A DNA stretch of 64,000 bases from Chryseobacterium sp. JAH (GCF_001507335.1 NZ_LMAH01000008.1:1-64000); one strand, 5' to 3'; shown: positions 9,675-19,131, counted from the stretch's first letter. The notes: a model not told the origin generated them from the sequence alone. A program made the numbers and translations.

Positions 9675-10620
9675 AAAAAGAGATTTCGGAACTTTTATCA
9701 GTGACAGTTTCGCGTTTTTCAGATTTTACGGCAAAAATTATTTCAAAAACTATATTCTTCTGAATGGTCTTTTACTGATTCTGATGGTTGTAGTGTTCAT
9801 ATTCGGCTATCGTGAATTGTTTTCTCAGCTTTTTGGTTCAAATTTGAGCGGGAACAGCTCTTACATGGAGAACTATTTTGAAGATAATATTGGAATGTTT
9901 GCCGTTATAGGCATATTGACATTTTTACTTTTCGTTATTTTAATGATTGTAAATTATCTGTTTCCGGTTTTTTACCTAAAAAGATTGTCACAAGGCGAAA
10001 AAAAGATCGGAACGGATGATATCTTAAGCGACTTCAGAAAAAATGCGGGTAAAATAGGAATTTTGTGTCTGGGCATGATCTTTATCGTCACTCCGGTCGC
10101 AATTATTTTAGTCGGATTTTCTTACGCTTTGGTATTTATCATCATAGGATTGCCGATTCTTCTGTTTGTTTTTCCTACAGTTTTTAACGTAGTTAATTTT
10201 TTGATGTACGATCTGTTCAACAGTAAAAGAGGTTTTTTTGAAAGTTTAAGTTATTCGATACGCTCACAGTTTTCTTATGCTCATGGACGCAAAAAATCTC
10301 CGTATTGGAAATATTGGGGGGCAACATTGATTATTTCAATTATCTTATATGTGATTACCACAATTTTTACGATAATTCCGATGATGATATTTTACGTATC
10401 ACTCTTTACATCAAATCCGGATGGGAATTTTGAACAAAATCCTTTCTCGGGAACTATGGGAATTATGTTTTTTGTAGTCTATGGAATTTCAATGCTGGTA
10501 TCGTTTTTCCTTTCAAATTTACTGTACGTCAACTCAGGATTGATGTATTATGACAGCAGAACAGATCTTCATCAACAGGTAGAACTGGCCGAAATAGATA
10601 CCATTGGGATCAATGAATAA
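9661..10620 (+). CDS. Uncharacterised polytopic membrane protein of the MoxR cluster
   Basis: A 319-residue protein with about six long hydrophobic segments, starting with KNYILLNGLLLILMVVV after an amphipathic N-terminus (KKRDFGTFISDSFAFFRF). Two Gly-rich, strongly hydrophobic stretches lie mid-protein (about 115-185). I do not recognise a named family with confidence. It overlaps the SpoIIM-like gene by 14 bases and the DUF4129 gene by 8 bases, so it is almost certainly co-translated with both. Confidence 0.85.
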   Translation: MQFYKKRDFGTFISDSFAFFRFYGKNYFKNYILLNGLLLILMVVVFIFGYRELFSQLFGSNLSGNSSYMENYFEDNIGMFAVIGILTFLLFVILMIVNYLFPVFYLKRLSQGEKKIGTDDILSDFRKNAGKIGILCLGMIFIVTPVAIILVGFSYALVFIIIGLPILLFVFPTVFNVVNFLMYDLFNSKRGFFESLSYSIRSQFSYAHGRKKSPYWKYWGATLIISIILYVITTIFTIIPMMIFYVSLFTSNPDGNFEQNPFSGTMGIMFFVVYGISMLVSFFLSNLLYVNSGLMYYDSRTDLHQQVELAEIDTIGINE

Positions 10621-11422
10621 ATTCTTATTTTTCATACTATTTCTATTTTCTTTTGGGCATTCAAATGCTCAGGAAGTAGACAGCACGGCTGTTTATGACG
10701 ATTATTATGAAGAATCTTACGAAGACACACTGAGTACGGGACATTACAAAAACATGTATCCTGCAGATTCTGTTTTGGCTAAAAATCAGGTAACAGAAAA
10801 TAGTCTTTATCCGAAAAATTTTAAAGAAAACATCAAGTCAAGATACAAAGGTGAAGAGTTTGATTACTCGACTTCAAAACCCAGAGAATCTTTTTGGGAT
10901 AAGCTGATGAGAAAAGTTTTGAAACTGATTCAGACTATTTTTGGTGATACCAGTTTAGAAAGTTCAGCACAAATCGCCACGCTTGTCATTCGTGTGTTTG
11001 CGATTGCTTTGGTTGGTTTTCTACTATACTTCATCGTTAAATTTCTCATCGGGAAAAACGGGAATTTCATTTTCGGAAGAAGAAATAAAAAAGTCATTAT
11101 CAACGACGAAGAACTTCATGAGAATATTCACGAAATCAATTTCCCTGAAAGTATTGCCACTTTTGAGCGGACAAAAGACTACCGTTCGGCAGTTCGTTAT
11201 CAGTTTTTATTTGTGCTGAAAAAACTCAGTGACAAAAAACTCATCCTTTGGAATCCGGAGAAGACCAATAAAGATTACGTGGCAGAATTGAAAGTTCCAA
11301 ATTTACGAAGTGAATTTTCGGATCTTTCTTATATTTTCGATTATGTCTGGTACGGTGAGTTCAGTATCGATGAGCAGAGTTATACAAAATTTAAAGAACA
11401 GTATCAGTCTTTCAAATCTTAA
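10613..11422 (+). CDS. DUF4129 domain protein
   Basis: Signal peptide (MNKFLFFILFLFSFGHSNAQ), an acidic, Tyr-rich periplasmic stretch, one transmembrane helix (about residues 125-147, IRVFAIALVGFLLYFIVKFL), then a cytoplasmic helical domain with FERTKDYRSAVRYQFLFVLKKL and a C-terminal YVWYGEFSIDEQSY. The latter pattern is the DUF4129 domain. DUF4129 proteins accompany MoxR/DUF58 pairs; their role is unproven. The ATG at 10613 fits the signal peptide; the TTG at 10604 does not improve it. Confidence 0.87.
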   Translation: MNKFLFFILFLFSFGHSNAQEVDSTAVYDDYYEESYEDTLSTGHYKNMYPADSVLAKNQVTENSLYPKNFKENIKSRYKGEEFDYSTSKPRESFWDKLMRKVLKLIQTIFGDTSLESSAQIATLVIRVFAIALVGFLLYFIVKFLIGKNGNFIFGRRNKKVIINDEELHENIHEINFPESIATFERTKDYRSAVRYQFLFVLKKLSDKKLILWNPEKTNKDYVAELKVPNLRSEFSDLSYIFDYVWYGEFSIDEQSYTKFKEQYQSFKS

Positions 11423-11540
11423 TTAATTTTTTTACAATGAAATCGTCATGATTAGCAGATAAACCACATTAAAAATTTCACGATTCTACAGCATGTCCTA
11501 CCATTCGGGATGACTTTTAAAAAACAATAAAAATCTACGT

Positions 11541-12698
11541 ATGAATAAAACTTTCAAAATATATGCATTAATTTTCATCATTATCATGGTGATTTTGGCA
11601 TTGCTTGAAGTTAATAAAAAAGAGGTTGTAGATTGGCGTAAAAATTTTGATGTTAATGAGAAATCTCCTTTCGGACTGTTTGTTTTTAATCAGGAATCTA
11701 AAGCTTTGTTCAAAAATAAGTTAAAGAAAATAGATGTTACTGCTTATGACTATTACAATAAGAATAAAAAGAAACCACACAATATCGTCGTTATAGAAAG
11801 TGACATTGATGTGGAATCCTGGAATAAAATTCTAGATGAAGTCTCTAAAGGATCTGATGCAATGTTGATCATTAGCAAAATGCCGAAAGCAATTTCAGAC
11901 AGCATAGGTTTTTATGATTCTCAGATTTCCTTTGAATACAAAAATGTTTTGAAACTGACAGATAAAAAGTATCAGAACGATTTTATCAAACTGGATAAGT
12001 TTCCATCGGGACGTGGTTTTTCTTTCATCAAACCCAATGTTCAGGTTTTAGGAAAAACAGTTGAGGAAGAAAATAGTGATCAGGCAAATTTCATCAAAGC
12101 AAAATTTGGGAATGGTAATATCTATGTTCATTGTGAGCCACTTTTTTTGACTAATTATTATCTTTTACAGTCGGGAAATACAAAATACATAGAGGATGTT
12201 TTTTCTTATTTGGATGATAGGGAAACACTTTGGTTTGTGGAGGCAAATACTAAAGAATCACGGTTTTTTATGCGTTTCATTTTAGCAAATCCCGCCTTAA
12301 AATATGCGTGGTGGCTATTATTGGGAGGTTTGATTCTGTTTATCTTTTTTAATGCTAAAAGAAAGCAGCGTATCGTTCCAATTTTCGAACCCTTAAAAAA
12401 TACCTCGGTCGATTTTGTGAAGAGTATTGGGAATTTATATTTGCAGGAAGGCGATTTCCATGATATGATGGCAAAGAAAGCACAGTATTTTCTCAACAAA
12501 GTAAGACTTGATCTTTTAATTGATACCCAAAATTTAAACGAAGAATTTGCAAAAAAACTTCAGTTAAAAACAGGAAAAAATATTGAAATCATTAATGAAG
12601 CCGTTGTTTTGATTAAAAAAGCCCAGGATCCTTATGCAAGTGTAATGAAGGAAGATTTGGCAAGAATGAATAAGATTTTAGATGAAATTTTACGATAA
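11541..12698 (+). CDS. DUF4350 domain protein
   Basis: A 385-residue membrane protein: N-terminal helix (residues 7-24), an extracytoplasmic GATase-like region with SPFGLFVFNQES, HNIVVIESD and NGNIYVHCEPLFLTNYYL, a second helix near 255-273 (ALKYAWWLLLGGLILFIFF) and a cytoplasmic tail. This matches DUF4350 proteins found beside MoxR and DUF58. A gap of 118 bases from the previous gene leaves room for a promoter, but the functional grouping is clear. Confidence 0.85.
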   Translation: MNKTFKIYALIFIIIMVILALLEVNKKEVVDWRKNFDVNEKSPFGLFVFNQESKALFKNKLKKIDVTAYDYYNKNKKKPHNIVVIESDIDVESWNKILDEVSKGSDAMLIISKMPKAISDSIGFYDSQISFEYKNVLKLTDKKYQNDFIKLDKFPSGRGFSFIKPNVQVLGKTVEEENSDQANFIKAKFGNGNIYVHCEPLFLTNYYLLQSGNTKYIEDVFSYLDDRETLWFVEANTKESRFFMRFILANPALKYAWWLLLGGLILFIFFNAKRKQRIVPIFEPLKNTSVDFVKSIGNLYLQEGDFHDMMAKKAQYFLNKVRLDLLIDTQNLNEEFAKKLQLKTGKNIEIINEAVVLIKKAQDPYASVMKEDLARMNKILDEILR

Positions 12699-12706
12699 AA
12701 AAAAGA

Positions 12707-12753
12707 GTTGCAAAAGATGATTTAATGAAGAATAGGATGAAATCCTATTTAAT
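12707..12753 (+). repeat. Interspersed two-hairpin repeat, copy 1
   Basis: Contains a perfect 8-bp hairpin, AATAGGAT-GAA-ATCCTATT (12731-12749), preceded by GATGATTTAAT. Related blocks lie at 21704-21750 and 23130-23177, each directly upstream of a gene. Here it is in the moxR leader. Confidence 0.55.
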
Positions 12754-12774
12754 ATTACAAAGCATAAACAAAAT

Positions 12775-13806
12775 ATGGAAAACCAAGAGAACCAAAATAC
12801 AGAACCCCAGATTTCTATTGATTTAGACAAAAAAGAGAGCGGATTTGAATCAAGAATTGACATGATAGAACTTCGCAACAGTTTAGAAAAAGTAAAAGCT
12901 GAAATTGCAAAAGTGATTGTTGGTCAGCATGATATGATCGAGCATCTTTTGGCAGCTTTATTATCAAACGGTCACGTTTTGATTGAAGGTGTTCCGGGTG
13001 TTGCAAAAACGATTACGGCAAAACTTTTGGCAAAAACTATTGATGTCGACTTTAGCAGAATACAGTTTACTCCCGATTTGATGCCTTCAGATATTTTGGG
13101 TACTTCGATTTTCAGTGTGAAAAATTCCGAATTTGAATTTAAAAAAGGTCCGATTTTTTCAAACTTTATTCTAATTGATGAGATCAACCGTTCTCCGGCT
13201 AAAACACAATCTGCCTTGTTTGAGGTGATGGAAGAGAGACAGATTACGATGGACGGAACGCAGTACGAAATGGAAGCTCCGTTTTTAGTGGTGGCGACAC
13301 AAAATCCAATTGAGCATGAAGGAACCTATAGACTTCCGGAAGCACAGCTCGATAGATTTTTATTTAAAATAAATGTTGGATATCCGAATCTTGAACAGGA
13401 AATTGCCATCATCAAAAATCAGCACGAAAGCAGACAGGAAGATAAAACAAATGTTGTAAAGCATGTGATCAGTGCAGAGCAATTGAGTAATTACCAAAAA
13501 CTGGTAAAAGAAATCATAGTTGAATCTCAGCTGATGGAATACATTGCGAAGATCATCATCAACACTAGAGAAAATCAGTTTTTATATTTAGGCGCATCTC
13601 CACGTGCAAGTTTAGCATTACTGACGGCTTCAAAAGCCTTTGCAGCCTTGCGAGGAAGAGATTTTGTCACACCAGAAGATATTAAGGAAGCAAGTTATGC
13701 GGTTTTGAGACACCGAGTGATCGTATCGCCTGAAAGAGAAATGGAAGGATTGACTGCTGATGAAACAATCCGACAAATTTTAGAAGGAATTGAAATCCCG
13801 AGATAA
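12775..13806 (+). CDS. MoxR family AAA+ ATPase
   Basis: A 343-residue AAA+ ATPase of the MoxR type, thought to act as a chaperone-like remodeller of protein complexes. Visible are VIVGQHDMIEHLLAALLS (family N-terminus), Walker A GVPGVAKT (about residue 72), Walker B LIDEINRSPAKTQ, the MoxR loop ALFEVMEERQIT, sensor 1 VVATQNPIEHEGTYRLPEAQ with arginine finger QLDRF, and the lid ASPRASLAL. It precedes the DUF58 gene by 53 bases, the standard MoxR/DUF58 pairing. Confidence 0.96.
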   Translation: MENQENQNTEPQISIDLDKKESGFESRIDMIELRNSLEKVKAEIAKVIVGQHDMIEHLLAALLSNGHVLIEGVPGVAKTITAKLLAKTIDVDFSRIQFTPDLMPSDILGTSIFSVKNSEFEFKKGPIFSNFILIDEINRSPAKTQSALFEVMEERQITMDGTQYEMEAPFLVVATQNPIEHEGTYRLPEAQLDRFLFKINVGYPNLEQEIAIIKNQHESRQEDKTNVVKHVISAEQLSNYQKLVKEIIVESQLMEYIAKIIINTRENQFLYLGASPRASLALLTASKAFAALRGRDFVTPEDIKEASYAVLRHRVIVSPEREMEGLTADETIRQILEGIEIPR

Positions 13807-13859
13807 GAACAAAACCAATTTAGAATTTGATTATCTGAAAGCTATCAACAGAATTTAAA

Positions 13860-15182
13860 ATGAAAAACCTATACATCAACAATCGTTTTTTCTTCACACT
13901 GATCGGAGTGGGAATTCTGTATGTTTTTGCGTTTTTCTTTCCGGGTCTAATGATGGTAGGTCATATAACGTTGTTACTCGTTTTTCTGGCAGCAATGGTT
14001 GATTATTTGCTTCTGTTCAGAGAAAAAGATGGGGTCTTAGCACAACGAATTTTACCTGAAAAATTATCCAACGGTGATGAAAATCCTGTGAAAGTTGATA
14101 TTAAAAATAATTACAGTTTTAAAATTAACACTAAAGTTATTGATGAAATCCCATTTCAGTTTCAGAAGAGAGATTTTTTAATTGAAAAACAGATTGAGCC
14201 TGGCAAAAACGCTTTGTTTCAATATATTCTTGAACCGAAAGAAAGAGGAGAATACAATTTCGGTGCTTTAAATATTTTTGCTTCTTCACCTTTAGGTTTT
14301 ATGTCCAAAAGATTTACTTTTCAAAGAGATGCATTTTTGCCGGCTTATCCGTCATTTATTCATTTAAGAAAATATGAATTAATGGCATTGCAAAACGAGT
14401 TTTTACTTGGTGGAATCAAAAAAATAAGAAAGCTCGGACACACCATGGAGTTTGAGCAAATCAAAGAATATATTCCCGGAGATGACGTAAGAACCATCAA
14501 CTGGAAAGCGACTTCCAAAACCAATAGATTAATGGTCAATCAATTTCAGGATGAAAAAGCACAGCGTGTTTTTATGCTGATTGATAAAGGGAGAACCATG
14601 AAAATGCCATTCAAAGAATTGAGTCTTTTAGACTACTCTATCAACGCAACGATGGCTTTGTCGCATATTATTCTGAAAAAAGGTGATCGCGCCGGAATGA
14701 TGACTTTTTCTAAAAAAACTGAAAATAAAGTGGCTGCCGATAATAAATCGGGTCAGTTGAGGAAAATTTCAGAATCGCTGTATAATATTAAAACAGATTT
14801 TTTTGAAAGTGATTTCAACAGGTTGTATCAGGATGTAAAATATTCGTTGAACCAAAGAAGTCTGGTTTTGCTTTTTACCAATTTTGAAACCTTAGATGCG
14901 CTAAACCGTCAGATGAAATATCTTCGCGGGATTGCTAAAAACCATTTGCTGGTAGTGGTTTTCTTTAAAAATTCAGAGTTGCAGACTCTGCTTCACAAAA
15001 ATCCTGAAAGTATGCAGGAAATTTATGATGAAGTAATTGCCGAAAAATTTGAATTTGAGAAGAAACTGATCATTCAGGAGTTGAGAAAGTATGGGATTTA
15101 TTCTGTGTATACGCTTCCCGAAAATCTGAATGTGGAGGTGATTAATAAATATCTCGAGATAAAAGCGAGAGGGATTTTATAA
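13860..15182 (+). CDS. DUF58 domain protein (MoxR partner)
   Basis: Two N-terminal membrane helices (residues 10-55), a beta-rich extracytoplasmic or linker region, then the DUF58 core with YIPGDDVRTINWKATSKT, the family hallmark, followed by a von Willebrand A-like domain (VFMLIDKGRTMKMP stands where the MIDAS DxSxS would be; here DKGRT, so the first Ser is not kept). Length is 440 residues. Likely works with the upstream MoxR ATPase. Confidence 0.93.
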   Translation: MKNLYINNRFFFTLIGVGILYVFAFFFPGLMMVGHITLLLVFLAAMVDYLLLFREKDGVLAQRILPEKLSNGDENPVKVDIKNNYSFKINTKVIDEIPFQFQKRDFLIEKQIEPGKNALFQYILEPKERGEYNFGALNIFASSPLGFMSKRFTFQRDAFLPAYPSFIHLRKYELMALQNEFLLGGIKKIRKLGHTMEFEQIKEYIPGDDVRTINWKATSKTNRLMVNQFQDEKAQRVFMLIDKGRTMKMPFKELSLLDYSINATMALSHIILKKGDRAGMMTFSKKTENKVAADNKSGQLRKISESLYNIKTDFFESDFNRLYQDVKYSLNQRSLVLLFTNFETLDALNRQMKYLRGIAKNHLLVVVFFKNSELQTLLHKNPESMQEIYDEVIAEKFEFEKKLIIQELRKYGIYSVYTLPENLNVEVINKYLEIKARGIL

Positions 15183-15193
15183 AAATTAGAAGG

Positions 15194-15700
15194 ATGAAAA
15201 GAATATTATTTGTAACGGTATTATCTTTCACTACAGTATGTTGCCAGAATAAAAAAGAAAGAGGCCTAGTTCAGAGAGAGGGTGAGCCTGATGTTGTTTT
15301 TGTTGAAAGTATGGATAATGAAATGAATATGGCCATTGAAAAAGCGAGGGAAACTTTCAAAACTGATTTTTACCAAGCTCTTTTAAGTAAAAATCCAGAT
15401 TTTTCAAATTTCACTTTGAAGCAGAGATTTGATGTTCCAGAAGGCGATGGTGAACATATTTGGATCGGTGATATTGTCTTTCATGATGGAAAATACAGCG
15501 GGATTGTACAGAATGAACCAATTCAGACCCTTGATGTAAAGCTTGGAGACGAAGTGGTTGTAAATACTGATAACCTTTCAGATTGGATGTATTACGACAA
15601 GAATATTGTAAAGGGTGCTTACACTGTAAAAGTTTTACGAAAAACCATGACCGATGAAGAAAGAAAGCAAATGGATTCAGAAGGTTTGATATATGAATAA
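15194..15700 (+). CDS. DUF2314 lipoprotein
   Basis: A 168-residue protein with a lipoprotein-like signal (RILFVTVLSFTTVCCQ; Cys 16 or 17 as the lipidation site). The mature part has the DUF2314 pattern: MNMAIEKARETFKTDF, FTLKQRFDVPEGDGEHIW, GIVQNEP and DEVVVNTDNLSDWMYYD. The function of DUF2314 is unknown. It follows the DUF58 gene by 11 bases and could be a read-through member of that operon. Confidence 0.85.
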   Translation: MKRILFVTVLSFTTVCCQNKKERGLVQREGEPDVVFVESMDNEMNMAIEKARETFKTDFYQALLSKNPDFSNFTLKQRFDVPEGDGEHIWIGDIVFHDGKYSGIVQNEPIQTLDVKLGDEVVVNTDNLSDWMYYDKNIVKGAYTVKVLRKTMTDEERKQMDSEGLIYE

Positions 15701-15718
15701 CTTTAGATATAATAAAAA

Positions 15719-16144
15719 ATGAAAATAACACTCAACAGACTCAACGACGATTTTTTATTTGAATGCACCAATGCACAAGGTAATTCAATTCTATTAGATA
15801 ATACTTCTCAGCCCGGCGCAAAAGGAGTATCACCAATGGAAAGTGTGTTAATGGCAGTTGCAGGTTGCAGCGGAATCGATGTAGTTTCAATTCTGAAAAA
15901 ACAAAGACAGGAAATCACAGATTTTAAAGCTGAAGTAGAAGGAGAAAGAGTTCCTGTGGAAGATGCAAAACCTTTTAAAGCAATTAAGGTTAAATTCTTT
16001 TTAGAAGGAACAATAGATCCTAAAAAAGCCTTAAAAGCATCCGAATTATCATTCGAAAAATACTGCTCAGTTTCAAAAACTTTAGAACCCAATGTAGAAA
16101 TTGGTTATGAAGTTTATGTAAACGGACAGAAGGTAGAGGGATAG
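15719..16144 (+). CDS. OsmC/Ohr family protein
   Basis: A 141-residue OsmC-like protein, a family of thiol peroxidases that use two Cys. Cys is seen in MAVAGCSGIDVVSIL and in FEKYCSVSKTLEPN, the two expected positions. The N-terminus has GAKGVSPMESVLMA. It more resembles the YhfA/OsmC branch than Ohr. Probably cotranscribed with the DUF2314 lipoprotein, 18 bases upstream. Confidence 0.92.
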   Translation: MKITLNRLNDDFLFECTNAQGNSILLDNTSQPGAKGVSPMESVLMAVAGCSGIDVVSILKKQRQEITDFKAEVEGERVPVEDAKPFKAIKVKFFLEGTIDPKKALKASELSFEKYCSVSKTLEPNVEIGYEVYVNGQKVEG

Positions 16145-16150
16145 AGCAAT

Positions 16151-16211
16151 AGAGTGGGAGGATTTGAGATAGTAAAAAAAGATTCTCTGCAAGCCTCAAA
16201 TTCTCCCACGC
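16151..16211. repeat. Long inverted repeat between convergent genes
   Basis: An 18-base arm at 16151-16168 pairs with 16194-16211, two mismatches, around a 25-base loop that contains seven A. It sits between the OsmC and glucosidase stop codons. There is no strong T run, so it may be a factor-assisted terminator, an RNA-protecting hairpin or a repeat element. Confidence 0.6.
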
Positions 16212-16221
16212 TCCAGCTCAA

Positions 16222-18834
16222 TTATGCCAATCTTGGTTTCATCAGTTTGGCAACGGTTGCCGTCCAACCTGTTTGGTGTGATGCGCCAACTCCTCGACCA
16301 TTGTCTCCATGGAAATATTCAAAGAAGGTAATGTAATCCTTAAAGTTCGGATCGTAATTAAATTTATAATTTCCACCGTTGAAAGCTCTTTGTCCACTCT
16401 CATCTTTTAAGAATATAGAGCAAAGTCTGTTGCTGATATCAGAAGCCACTTCGTCAAGATTTTTCTGATTACCACTTCCTGTTGGGAATTCGACTTTCAG
16501 ACTGTTTCCGTAGTAAAAATGGAACCTTTGAAGACTTTCTACAATCAGAAAGTTTATGGGAAACCAAATCGGACCTCTCCAGTTGCTGTTTCCTCCAAAC
16601 ATTCGGCTGTCACTTTCTGCCGGAGTATAATAAACCACATTCTTGTTACCGTGAACCGTAAATACAAAAGGATTTTCTTCATATACTTTTGACATAGCCC
16701 GAATTCCGTAGGAGCTCAAAAATTCTTTTTCGTCAACCATTCTGGTCAGCACTTTTTTAAGCCTTGTTTTACGAAGAATACTCATCAAATGTTTTCTTCC
16801 GCTGCCCTCTTCATCCCAGTGAGACACAAGGTTGGCAAGTTCAGGTTTGTTTTTCAAAACCCAATCCATTCTTGCCTTGAAATTGGGCATTTTATCTAAA
16901 AGATGATGGTCTATAATTTCCACGGCAAATAAAGGAATCAATCCGACAATACTTCTCAGTCTTAATGTTACACTCTCTCCATTTCCTAGTTGCAGCACAT
17001 CATAAAAGAATCCGTCTTCCTCATTCCAAAGACCTTCTTTATCTTCTCCCATATTTTCCATCGCTTCTGCGATGTACAGATAATGTTCGAAGAATTTGAT
17101 GGCCATATCTTCATAAACCTGATAATACTGGGCCAATTCCATTGCAATTCGCATCATGTTGAGCGCATACATCGCCATCCAGCTCGTTCCGTCGGCTTGC
17201 TCAAGATGTTCACCATCTTTCAGTTCCATATTCCGGTCAAAAGCTCCGATGTTATCGAGTCCTAAGAATCCGCCACCGAAAATATTTTTACCATTTTTAT
17301 CCTTTCGGTTCACCCACCAGGTAAAGTTGAGGAGAAGCTTTTGGAAAACTTTTTCTAAAAATAAAAGATCTGGTTTGCCATTGGTCTTTTCATCAATTTT
17401 AAAAACCCTGAAGCAAGACCATGCGTGCACAGGCGGATTTACATCACTCAAATTCCACTCATAAGCAGGCATTTGTCCGTTAGGATGCATATACCATTCT
17501 TTGGTAAGCAAAAGAAGTTGATTTTTAGCAAAATCTCCGTCAATGATCGCATAAGGAACACAGTGGAATGCCAAATCCCAGGTTGCATACCAAGGGTATT
17601 CCCATTTATCCGGCATCGAGATGATATCTTTATTGTGAAGATGTTCCCATTCTGTATTTCTTACATAATTATTAAAGTCTCTTGGAGCTTCGTGATTTGG
17701 GTCACCTTTAAGCCATTTTCCTACATTATAATGATAAAATTGTTTGTTCCAAAGTAATCCTGCAAAAGCCTGTCTTTGAACGTTTCTTTCATCTTCGTTG
17801 GGAACGTCTTGCTGAATTTCTTCATAGAATTCATTTGCTTCAGAAATTCTTGAATTAAATATATTGTCAAAATCGTAAAACGCATCTTCCATTTCATTCG
17901 GAGCAAGTCTGAATTCGAAAATCTCACATTGTCCGGCTTTTATTTCTGCTTCAACGATGAATGAAGCCTTTGAACCTTTTTTTGCAGGGTTAATGGTGTT
18001 TTTCTGATGAACTACAAAATCGTTGATTCCATCTTTGTAGAATGCATTTTCAACTTCCGGACAGTCGTAAAGTTTTGGGTTGTTGGTTTCATTATCACAG
18101 AAAACCCTTTGCGCATTTTTATTTTTTGAATAGAATTTTTTTAAAGGGACGCTATCGTGGCTTATAGTAATACAGCCGTCATGAGAATCTTCCAATTGAC
18201 CTTTGTATTCATTATAGCCCCACTTCCAGTTATTTCTGTACCATGCTGTAGGCATTACAATGATGGGTGCGTCTTGATTGCTGCGGTTGCAAACAGTTAC
18301 TTTAACTAAAATGTCATCAATATTTCCTTTGCAGTATTCAATAAAAATATCGAAATACTCATCCTTGTCAAAAATTCCAGTATCAATGATCTCATATTCT
18401 GGCTCTTTCTTGCTGCGTCTGCCGTTTTCGGCCACAAGATCTTCGTAAGGAAATTTATTGATAGGATATTTATAGACAAGCTTCATATAGCTGTGAGTAG
18501 GAGTATTGTCTAAATAGTAGAATATTTCTTTGATATCTTCACCATGATTTCCCTGAGGATTACTCAGCCCGAAAAAGCGTTCTTTTATTCTTTCATCATT
18601 TTTATTCCAGAATGAGAGTGCAAAGCAAAAAAGCTGTTTAGTATCAGAAATTCCGGCGATGCCTTCTTCGCCCCAGCGATATGCGTAGCTCTCAGCATTG
18701 TTGTGATTGGCAAAGCGCCACGCATCTCCGTTTGGGCTGTAGTCTTCACGTACATTTCCCCACTGTCTGTTGCTGACGTAAGGCCCCCAGTTTAACCAGT
18801 TTTTGTCCTTTAGTCTTTGCTTTTCAACACTCAT
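16222..18834 (-). CDS. GH63-like glucosidase (MGH1-type)
   Basis: An 870-residue cytosolic enzyme without a signal peptide. The second half is an (alpha/alpha)6-type catalytic region: TEWEHLHNKDIISMPDKWEYPW followed by YATWDLAFHC, GQMPAYEWNLSDVNPPVHAW, FGGGFLGLDNIGAFDR, LEQADGTSWMAMYALNM and MFGGNSNWRGPIWFPINFL. These match bacterial GH63 or mannosyl-oligosaccharide glucosidase-like proteins. Substrate is probably an alpha-glucoside; this is inference. Monocistronic, with a 190-base leader region upstream. Confidence 0.88.
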   Translation of the reverse strand: MSVEKQRLKDKNWLNWGPYVSNRQWGNVREDYSPNGDAWRFANHNNAESYAYRWGEEGIAGISDTKQLFCFALSFWNKNDERIKERFFGLSNPQGNHGEDIKEIFYYLDNTPTHSYMKLVYKYPINKFPYEDLVAENGRRSKKEPEYEIIDTGIFDKDEYFDIFIEYCKGNIDDILVKVTVCNRSNQDAPIIVMPTAWYRNNWKWGYNEYKGQLEDSHDGCITISHDSVPLKKFYSKNKNAQRVFCDNETNNPKLYDCPEVENAFYKDGINDFVVHQKNTINPAKKGSKASFIVEAEIKAGQCEIFEFRLAPNEMEDAFYDFDNIFNSRISEANEFYEEIQQDVPNEDERNVQRQAFAGLLWNKQFYHYNVGKWLKGDPNHEAPRDFNNYVRNTEWEHLHNKDIISMPDKWEYPWYATWDLAFHCVPYAIIDGDFAKNQLLLLTKEWYMHPNGQMPAYEWNLSDVNPPVHAWSCFRVFKIDEKTNGKPDLLFLEKVFQKLLLNFTWWVNRKDKNGKNIFGGGFLGLDNIGAFDRNMELKDGEHLEQADGTSWMAMYALNMMRIAMELAQYYQVYEDMAIKFFEHYLYIAEAMENMGEDKEGLWNEEDGFFYDVLQLGNGESVTLRLRSIVGLIPLFAVEIIDHHLLDKMPNFKARMDWVLKNKPELANLVSHWDEEGSGRKHLMSILRKTRLKKVLTRMVDEKEFLSSYGIRAMSKVYEENPFVFTVHGNKNVVYYTPAESDSRMFGGNSNWRGPIWFPINFLIVESLQRFHFYYGNSLKVEFPTGSGNQKNLDEVASDISNRLCSIFLKDESGQRAFNGGNYKFNYDPNFKDYITFFEYFHGDNGRGVGASHQTGWTATVAKLMKPRLA

Positions 18835-18987
18835 ATAACATCATTTTTCAATGCTAAGGTAGATTTTTTGCCAAAAAAAACCAATTTTTTTAAGCTTAAT
18901 AATTCTTAACATGCTACGAAAATGCTTTCTGTTGAAAGGATTTTTAATGATAAAAAATTTTTATTTATATATTTCAGAGAAATGTAT

Positions 18988-18995
18988 TATCTTTG
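18988..18995 (+). promoter_or_regulatory. -7 promoter element of the methionine regulon
   Basis: TATCTTTG fits TAnnTTTG exactly and lies 30 bases ahead of the riboswitch P1 stem, so transcription would start near 19000 and include the riboswitch. Confidence 0.65.
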
Positions 18996-19024
18996 CACAA
19001 CTCGTTCATTTACATATTGAAAAT

Positions 19025-19131
19025 GTTATCAAGAAAGGTTGAGGGATAGACCCTGTGAAACCTTAGCAACCCTTTGTGCAAGCAAAGAAGGTGCTACGTT
19101 CTACCAAAATTTTTTATTTTGGACAGATAAC
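19025..19131 (+). promoter_or_regulatory. SAM-I (S-box) riboswitch
   Basis: The P1 stem GTTATC (19025-19030) pairs with GATAAC (19126-19131). Between them are the conserved S-box core AGAAAGGTTGAGGGA, ACCCTGTGAAACC, AGCAACC, and AAGGTGCTA, and the P4-type hairpin CCAAAAT..ATTTTGG leading to GACAGATAAC. It binds S-adenosylmethionine and lowers expression of the met genes that follow. No strong intrinsic terminator follows before metX, so control may act on translation: the start region of metX lies 60 bases beyond P1. Confidence 0.93.

Noticed and set aside
16990-17757. Overlapping plus-strand frames inside the glucosidase gene
   Set aside because: Antisense to conserved catalytic motifs; peptides have no domain.
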